Shown here piece after piece: positions 58,700 to 64,000 of a stretch of 64,000 nt of DNA (position 1 is the stretch's first letter; each line of letters opens with the position of its first letter). A program made the translations under genes and the position numbers. The notes beneath the pieces were generated by a model that saw only the letters and a program-made list of their open reading frames with translations, did no database searches and had not been told where the DNA came from. Location: assembly GCF_021462225.1 (NCBI RefSeq), contig NC_061816.1, positions 3,939,249 through 4,003,248 on the forward strand. Direction: 5' to 3'. Source of the DNA: Girardinichthys multiradiatus (Eukaryota; Chordata; Actinopteri; Cyprinodontiformes; Goodeidae).

Positions 58700-61100
58700 G
58701 AATCACTTACTGCAGATGGAGGTTTCCACTGAGAAAACGAACTGGGCCTAAACATCCAGGTTCTCCAAGAAGCAGGTTTTCATTGGGAGGAGCTGAAATT
58801 CACTTTGGATTCAGCTGCTGAGAAAAAGGTCAGAATGGAAACAAAGAAAAAACTAAATGGTTGCAGGTTTTCCTCTTTGTGATAACATACTTCTAACAAG
58901 AACAGTGAGTCCAACTTCCTTAGAAAACTGGTGTTTATATTAAGTTATTTTGATAAAGTTCTGTCTAGTTGGGATTCATGTGAAAAGTGGGTGTGCTCCT
59001 TTTCAGTTCACAGGCAGAGAACCCGGCTAGAGATGATGAGGAGCAGTGAGAGGAGCAGAAGGAGGTGACACCTTTCACTGACAGCTTCACTTTATTCCTT
59101 CATCTAAGCATTGATTTTCACATTGATAGAGTTCTAGTTGTTTCAGTCATAAATGGTCACAGAAGTTGTTCATCACCTTGAGAAAGTTGTGCATTTTAGA
59201 ACAGCAGCACACATGACAAACTGCTCACAAAACAAACAGCACTGATGTGGCTTTGATATGATTTATTTATCATATGTAGGTTAACACACAGTCAACGATG
59301 CAGTGAAATGCTTGGGATAAGAAGAATCGTTCAACTCGCTATAAAAACAAAAGCACTGATGATGTGCAAAATAAAGCTGATAAGCTGATAAAGTTTCACA
59401 AATGTGGTTTAGTTCACTATTATTATCCAGAGTTCAGTAGTCTGACAGCTTGTGGATTAAAACTGTCTTTAAGTCTGACTGAATATCCTTTTATTTAAGG
59501 CCGATTTCAAAATAAAACTCAATAAATCTCAAAAACGGGTTTTAGTGTTTGTTCCACTGTTGCTGTTGTCTGGTTTGGAAACTGTCCCACAAAGTATTGC
59601 GTAAGAGGAGAAAAATGTTGCGTGGGGACACAAGAAAAAAAAATCCCCCCAAGTTCCAACAAATGAAGTCGGGGAACAAAACACATGAAAATATCTGGAT
59701 CCATAAAACGAAACATGAAGCAGTTTCACTGGTTTAACTTACATGACTTGTTGTGGACTTTCTACCGCATTTATCACCGGCTTTTATTGCGCGATCTTTG
59801 TATGATTCTTGGAGCTCCTCTGGGCTTTGAAGCGAACCGGACCGGACCGGACCAGAGCAGATCCAGAACGTGTATCCCCTGCGTCGGGAGCGCGCATTCA
59901 TCAGTTAACTCCGCCTCATTTCCAACCAACCAGACGTGGAAATAAAGATGTTTTACTTTTGTTAACAGAGTGTCGTTACTTTATCGTTCAGTTAGTGATT
60001 AAAACTGAAAGTTTCACACTGATTGTCATCACGTGGTATCGTGATAATCACGTCTGTTTAAACTCATTGATCATTCAATATAAACTCATCGATCACTTAA
60101 TATAAACTTATTGATCAATCAATATAACTATTTCTCAACAAGTAAACGGCTCTGAGGTCATTTCCAGATGTCTCACATAAATATTATTTGCTTTGAGTTA
60201 TTAGATCATCGCTTGTCTCTCTGCTGAAAGCAAACATCCACCTTCCTGAGTTTATCACAGCTGTCTGCTGGTTCATGTATTTTTATTGATAGATATGAAT
60301 GGATCATATAAAATTGATCCCAAATATGATCAAATAAACACTGAAGAAAGTTACAGCCAAACTTATTTGTATCTGGAATTTCTAGATTCAATGAGATTTT
60401 AATTCAGTCAAGAAGTATATTAAGGAAACGAGACAAAATATAACAATGTATAAGTTTTAAAATTATATATTTTCATTTTATTAGAAGGACATGTTTAAAA
60501 TTATTCAGACTTCAATACTAAATGTTAAACGTTTTGATGATTTAAAGCACTGCAGTTTATAAGTACTGACCAGCTTTTTTTCATCTTTCTAAAGGTATTT
60601 AGACATTTGTCTTTGGATCAGAGTCATGCAGGCTGGAAGTATCCTGTCACCATCTTTTCTAACATCAGGTTTCATATTTTATTTTACACAGCTATCCTTG
60701 GATTATGATTAGTGGTCTTTGTGTTTTTAAGTCTTTCTGTCCTAATCTTAATCAAAGTCAGCCAACAAATTTCCACATTTCTTTAAGGGAAACAGACTCC
60801 ATCATGCTGAGCCTGCCTGGATTTTTATTCTCCTTCCAGAAAAGGACCAACAATGTCCCACATTCTTGATTTTTCGGATCAGAAACACTTCTTACAATGA
60901 TTAACTACTCCTTCAATTTTGGAGCTGTCAGTTCTTATACAGTAAAGTTACAGGGGGATACCAAAAGTATCAGGATGACACTGATCAGTTTTCAACATTC
61001 TTGATTTTTCTGCCTAACAATATTTCTCACCATGATTTTCTACTCTAGAAACTTTGGATCATGTTCCTCCCAGCAAGACCAAGCAGGGGAAGAAGACTCA
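58700..61100. other. No gene recognised
   Basis: Non-coding sequence between the LINE and the virus-like element. A CGGACCGGACCGGACC run occurs near 59840. I found no supported open frame. Confidence 0.45.
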
Positions 61101-61148
61101 TTAGAGAATTTAAGTACACCCTTTCATCAAACTTTTTGACAGGTGGGT

Positions 61149-61176
61149 GGGACTTCCGGTGAGGGCGGGATTTCCG
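61149..61176. promoter_or_regulatory. Two kappaB-like/ETS-like motifs
   Basis: GGGACTTCCG (61149-61158) and GGGATTTCCG (61167-61176) are spaced 18 bp and resemble NF-kappaB half-consensus sites joined to an ETS core (TTCCGG). They are followed by repeated GGGCGCCAT and GCCATGTGG and a CACGTG at about 61222. Confidence 0.4.
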
Positions 61177-61311
61177 GTGGGCGCCATATGGGCGCCATGT
61201 GGTTGCCATGTGGGCAGGAGGTCACGTGGTCAAGCAGGTGGTGTGTCCAAGGGGGGCGTAACAGTGGATGCTGATTGGTTGTCGTCATTAGGGGCAATAC
61301 CTTAAATGAGT

Positions 61312-61470
61312 CAATTAAAACACAGGGGTGTGTTTGTTATAAATAGAACAAGACAAATATGGTATTATCGGAAACTGTTTGGCATCAGCACCAATTAAAA
61401 ATAGAGGGGGTGTGTTTGTAAGCATCGTTAAACCTTGAATAACCCAATGAAAACAATAGGGCGTGCCTTA
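61312..61470. repeat. Three diverged leader repeats
   Basis: CAATTAAAACACAGGGGTGTG (from 61312), CAATTAAAAATAGAGGGGGTG (from 61391) and CAATGAAAACAATAGGGCGTG (from 61444) are related units. The first two are each followed by TGTTTGT. They flank the TATA box at 61338. Confidence 0.6.
61338..61345 (+). promoter_or_regulatory. TATA box, candidate
   Basis: TATAAATA, 206 bp before the first ATG frame. A second AT-rich box (TTTAAATACA, about 61480) lies nearer to it and could also serve. Confidence 0.4.
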
Positions 61471-61550
61471 GTGTTTACTTTAAATACAGAGATAAAACTC
61501 TGCACTTTACATGCAGCATTCGTTGGAAAAAAAAGAACACCCGTTCAGCA

Positions 61551-62504
61551 ATGGCTAGAGTTAAGAGAGTTTATCGTCAAGCGGAGGAGAAACGCAACGC
61601 GTGCCAAGATGATGATGATGAACAAGCAACTGCATCATATACTTCCTCAACGGAGATACCTATCGGAATTCCCGTCGTGACATACTCTACCGATGATGAG
61701 GATCCAACATCAACTTCAACAACCATGGTTGAAAATCAGACCTCGGTTCGGCCAAGAGGTATGTCAGTTCTGTGCGAAACCCCAGTGACCGTCTACCAGT
61801 ATTCATCCCGTGAATTGAATGCTCCTAAGAAATCAACATACTACATCTGCAGGGTACAAAGACCCCCGTTCAAGACTCTGCAGGAAGAATGGTCTTTGGA
61901 GCCATATGGCCTGGTTGGCAGCTGGGGTTATATTTTCATGTATTAAATAGGAGAGCTTTGCCTGTATCAATTGGATCAAGATGAGGTATTTAATGGATCA
62001 CTGGCTCTGTGTACACTCACCCACAGCGACTGGGCTGTGTTAAAGCTTGCAATCCCGCACCTTAATGATAGCCCTGAAACAGTCTCAAGGCAGGAGAGGG
62101 AGGAAGAAGAAGAAGAAGAAAATGAACTGTCTCCTCGACCTGTAAAATGGGCGAGAATGTTTCATATACCATCCGATGTTGAAATAGCTGAGAGAGAACC
62201 TCTCTTTAGCGCAGTGTGGGGGTCAAAAACCACAGCAAATGGCCGCTGGTCTTTTCGGGCAAGCAGACGCAGGAACAACCGGACGAGTCCCTCAGATCTG
62301 TTTGTGTTGGAGGCTTTCAATCAAGACTGCGGCGTATTCAAGACACTGCTGGCTCTGCCGTTTGAAGCTTGGGCAGAGAAGATGAGTGAAATTGGACATC
62401 GTCTTTCCGACCTTTTCCAAAAGTCACGAAGTTGGATCGATGTCATGTCAGTGAAAAAAACGCTGACGTTTCCTGTTTTACGTTTAGAACGAACCCTCTT
62501 CTGA
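61551..62504 (+). pseudogene. Unrecognised element protein 1, split by one in-frame TAA
   Basis: From ATG at 61551 the frame runs to a TAA at 61944 (131 aa), then continues in the same frame without another stop to TGA at 62504 (186 more codons). The first part starts basic (MARVKRVYRQAEEKRNA), then acidic (DDDDE) and Thr/Ser-rich. Both sides of the TAA look like one globular domain (LVGSWGYIFMY before, GELCLYQLD after). The second part has an E-run (about 62105-62125), KWARMFHIPSDVEI, a basic RRRNNR patch and a helical C-terminus. I know no family for it. It lies just upstream of protein 2, 70 bp before that start. The TAA may be a mutation in an old copy, readthrough or an intron boundary. 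Confidence 0.5.
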
Positions 62505-62523
62505 GGACACGCCCCTTCCTATG

Positions 62524-62533
62524 ATATATATAC
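62524..62533 (+). promoter_or_regulatory. TATA box, candidate, before protein 2
   Basis: ATATATATAC directly after the stop of protein 1 and about 45 bp ahead of the preferred ATG (62575). The distance suits a short leader, so each frame may have its own promoter. Confidence 0.35.
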
Positions 62534-62574
62534 GGGGGGATAACTGCAAGCTCACAGACACTGAGAATCGTATC

Positions 62575-63297
62575 ATGAGAATGAGTGGACCGACACCATA
62601 CAGGGATCTCTACAACCACCGAGCAGAGATCCACTTCTCTCCTGAGCACGATGAAAGCTTCAACATTGGACCATATCATCCGCCTTCCCCTGACCTCTTC
62701 TCACCATCCACCTCAACATCCTCATTCTCAGAGAACCACTACAGTCCTGCATCACCTACAGGATACAACATGAAATATCTACCGCTTTCTCCAGACCTCT
62801 GCTCACCATCACCGCTATTCATGGCTGAGTCTGTAGACGCGAATGTCCTGCCTGAAGACATGAAGGTGGTCGTGGAGGAGGAGGTAGCCACCGGCTACTC
62901 ACCCTCTACCGAAGCCCCTACACAAACCCTGGAACCGATGGAGGACCCACAGCCTTCAGCAGAGGATGAGAGTAACCAGGAGGACGAAATTGACGGTTGG
63001 TTGTCAACCACCCTCATCAATACGGTGAAAACAGCGATACTTCATTTATTCAACATAACCTCTTTGAACTATCTCAGAGAAACCTGCTATGGATGTATAA
63101 CGAACCACCCAAGCCAGCGTCAACACCATTGCCTGGAGGTACTGGGGGAGGATTATTACCAAGTCAACTTTCAACGCATCGTACGACGACTCGTAACCCC
63201 CAAACTTATTCCTGCTATTCAGAATCTTCTGGTACTTCGAAGCATACAAGCGGATGACTTCAGAGTGAAGACGATTGCCAAGACGGTTTTATATTAA
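62575..63297 (+). CDS. Unrecognised element protein 2 with HPSQ zinc-like motif
   Basis: About 240 aa. ATG at 62575 (MRMSGPTPYRDLYNH) is preferred to the upstream ATG at 62521, which lies on the TATA box. The N-terminal half is Ser/Pro-rich and acidic with a repeated P/L-SPDL-x-SPS phrase, like an activation or scaffold region. The C-terminal half is globular: a helix (LINTVKTAILHLFNITSL), then CYGC....HPSQRQHHC, a Cx2Cx4H...HxC pattern that could bind zinc, then helices (FQRIVRRLVTPKLIPAIQ). It ends at TAA 63295-63297, but the same frame stays open to TGA at 63414 (38 further codons, helical), so the protein may be truncated by this stop. Family not known to me. Confidence 0.6.
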   Translation: MRMSGPTPYRDLYNHRAEIHFSPEHDESFNIGPYHPPSPDLFSPSTSTSSFSENHYSPASPTGYNMKYLPLSPDLCSPSPLFMAESVDANVLPEDMKVVVEEEVATGYSPSTEAPTQTLEPMEDPQPSAEDESNQEDEIDGWLSTTLINTVKTAILHLFNITSLNYLRETCYGCITNHPSQRQHHCLEVLGEDYYQVNFQRIVRRLVTPKLIPAIQNLLVLRSIQADDFRVKTIAKTVLY

Positions 63298-63639
63298 CTG
63301 AAATCGGTACAAGGCATCCACAGTGCAATAGCGCACGTTTATGATCGCATGGTCGATGAGAAACATCTCAAACAACTTAACTCTGTTTCAAAGTGCTATG
63401 GACTGACAAACTGATCTCACATGTTTGATGACTTGTTGTATCATTTTTTTTTTTTAGTATTCCAGTAGTTTAGTTAATCTGCATTATATGATTTTTCTTC
63501 TTTTTTCTTTTTACTATTAAATACAATTAAAGTAGGAACATAGTAACCTTTCCCAAAAGTGTTGTTTAAAAGCTAGTAGTGTTTGAATTCATCTGCATTT
63601 TATCTGATTTTGTTTTCTGGTTGTTTTTTGTTTATATTA

Positions 63640-63665
63640 AATAAAAAAATAAAAAAATAAAAAAT
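63640..63665 (+). terminator. Polyadenylation signals, candidate
   Basis: AATAAA occurs several times in an A-rich run (ATTAAATAAAAAAATAAAA) between protein 2 and the integrase start; suitable for ending the upstream transcripts. Confidence 0.4.
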
Positions 63666-63740
63666 AAGGATAAATCTACCCTCCTGTGTGTTTTTTCTCA
63701 TTATTTAACAAGTAATCGGCAGAGTGAGCATAAGGCAGAG

Positions 63741-64000
63741 ATGGCAGGAAGACGGCTGATGAAGAAAGTATATTATAGCCCTTCAAATCCGGGAAGTTTT
63801 GGGGGTGTAGATAGGCTGAGGAGGGTTATGCAAGATGAAACGGGAAAGAAGGTTGCGGTTGAAAAAGTTAAAGATTTTTTATCAGGAGAAGATACCTATA
63901 CTCTACATAAACCTGCAAGAATAAAGTTCCCGAGAAACAGAGTTTTTGTCACCAGACCATTGAGGCAGTTCCAGGCTGATCTCTGTGACATGCAAGCTCT
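63741..64000 (+). CDS. Maverick-type integrase, N-terminal part (runs off the window)
   Basis: ATG at 63741 (MAGRRLMKKVYYSPSNPGSF) opens a frame with no stop to the window end (86 codons). YY.P..PGSFGGVDRL, FLSGEDTYTLHKPAR, FPRNRVFV and RQFQADLCDMQ follow the order of the F54H12.3-like integrases of Mavericks. The Asp of QADLCDMQ is at the position of the first catalytic residue of the rve core. In these elements the enzyme inserts the linear DNA into the genome. The rest of the core, the other acidic residues and any chromodomain lie beyond 64000. Confidence 0.75.
   Translation, partial: MAGRRLMKKVYYSPSNPGSFGGVDRLRRVMQDETGKKVAVEKVKDFLSGEDTYTLHKPARIKFPRNRVFVTRPLRQFQADLCDMQA

Larger units (their letters stand above)
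61100..64000 (+). mobile_element. Maverick/Polinton (adintovirus-like) element, left part
   Basis: From about 61.1 kb the sequence changes: CpG- and G-rich leader, closely packed plus-strand reading frames and short spacers with TATA boxes, then a gene with a Maverick-type integrase start, cut off by the window. Mavericks are large self-synthesising DNA elements, related to virus-like adintoviruses, that encode such an integrase along with a protein-primed polymerase and capsid genes; none of those other genes falls inside this window. Terminal repeat and 6-bp target duplication could not be shown because the other end is out of view. The left boundary is a guess (between about 61040 and 61145). 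Confidence 0.55.

Noticed and set aside
61435..61680. Overlapping frame upstream of protein 1 starting at TTG
   Set aside because: It lacks an ATG at its head and overlaps the better frame from 61551; its sequence is a frame shadow (Met run from GATGAT repeats).
62521..62574. ATG at 62521 as start of protein 2
   Set aside because: The ATG lies on the ATATATATAC box and 16 bp after the previous stop; the ATG at 62575 leaves room for promoter and leader.

Overview
The window is a stretch of teleost fish nuclear DNA. It has intron-containing immune and zinc-finger genes of fish-specific types, fish Tc1, piggyBac, hAT and LINE elements, and AT-rich introns. The N-terminal block of the zinc-finger genes and the FISNA-NACHT-LRR-B30.2 receptor suggest a percomorph, perhaps a killifish or livebearer relative; that last step is inference.

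1-34.5 kb: a decaying tandem cluster of C2H2 zinc-finger genes, all on the minus strand. ZNF-1 (1718-3178) and ZNF-2 (24437-25993) keep long open zinc-finger exons. ZNF-3 (around 7574-7926) keeps only its N-terminal exon, and ZNF-4 (33130-33490) is a finger remnant cut off by a retroviral-like LTR. The cluster is broken up by a piggyBac deletion derivative, Tc1-like elements, a hAT element, several LINE pieces, a gypsy fragment and older dispersed repeats. A 247-bp block at 10748 recurs at 34171 without a visible difference.

34.5-40.9 kb: the 5' part of an I-clade LINE, a run of degenerate tRNA-like units (37.8-38.4 kb), and a TATA/GC-box promoter on the minus strand (about 39.43 kb) with no gene I can name.

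40.9-57.3 kb: one apparently complete fish NLR gene on the minus strand. Ten coding exons with consensus splice sites join in a single frame of 3330 nt (1109 codons plus stop). In order they encode a short N-terminus, two copies of a 38-residue peptide exon, a linker, FISNA-NACHT, two LRR exons, a small linker and a PRY-SPRY (B30.2) domain. Its introns hold two Tc1 copies, a retroviral integrase remnant and the RT part of an I-clade LINE.

57.3-61.1 kb: a LINE 3' end, then sequence without recognisable genes. 61.1-64.0 kb: the left part of what looks like an integrated virus-like element of the Maverick/Polinton (adintovirus-like) kind, running off the window. It has a promoter-like leader with repeats, two reading frames I do not recognise (each interrupted by a single in-frame TAA), and the start of a Maverick-type integrase. 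This is the best candidate for something undescribed.

All judgements come from reading the sequence by eye; no similarity search was run.
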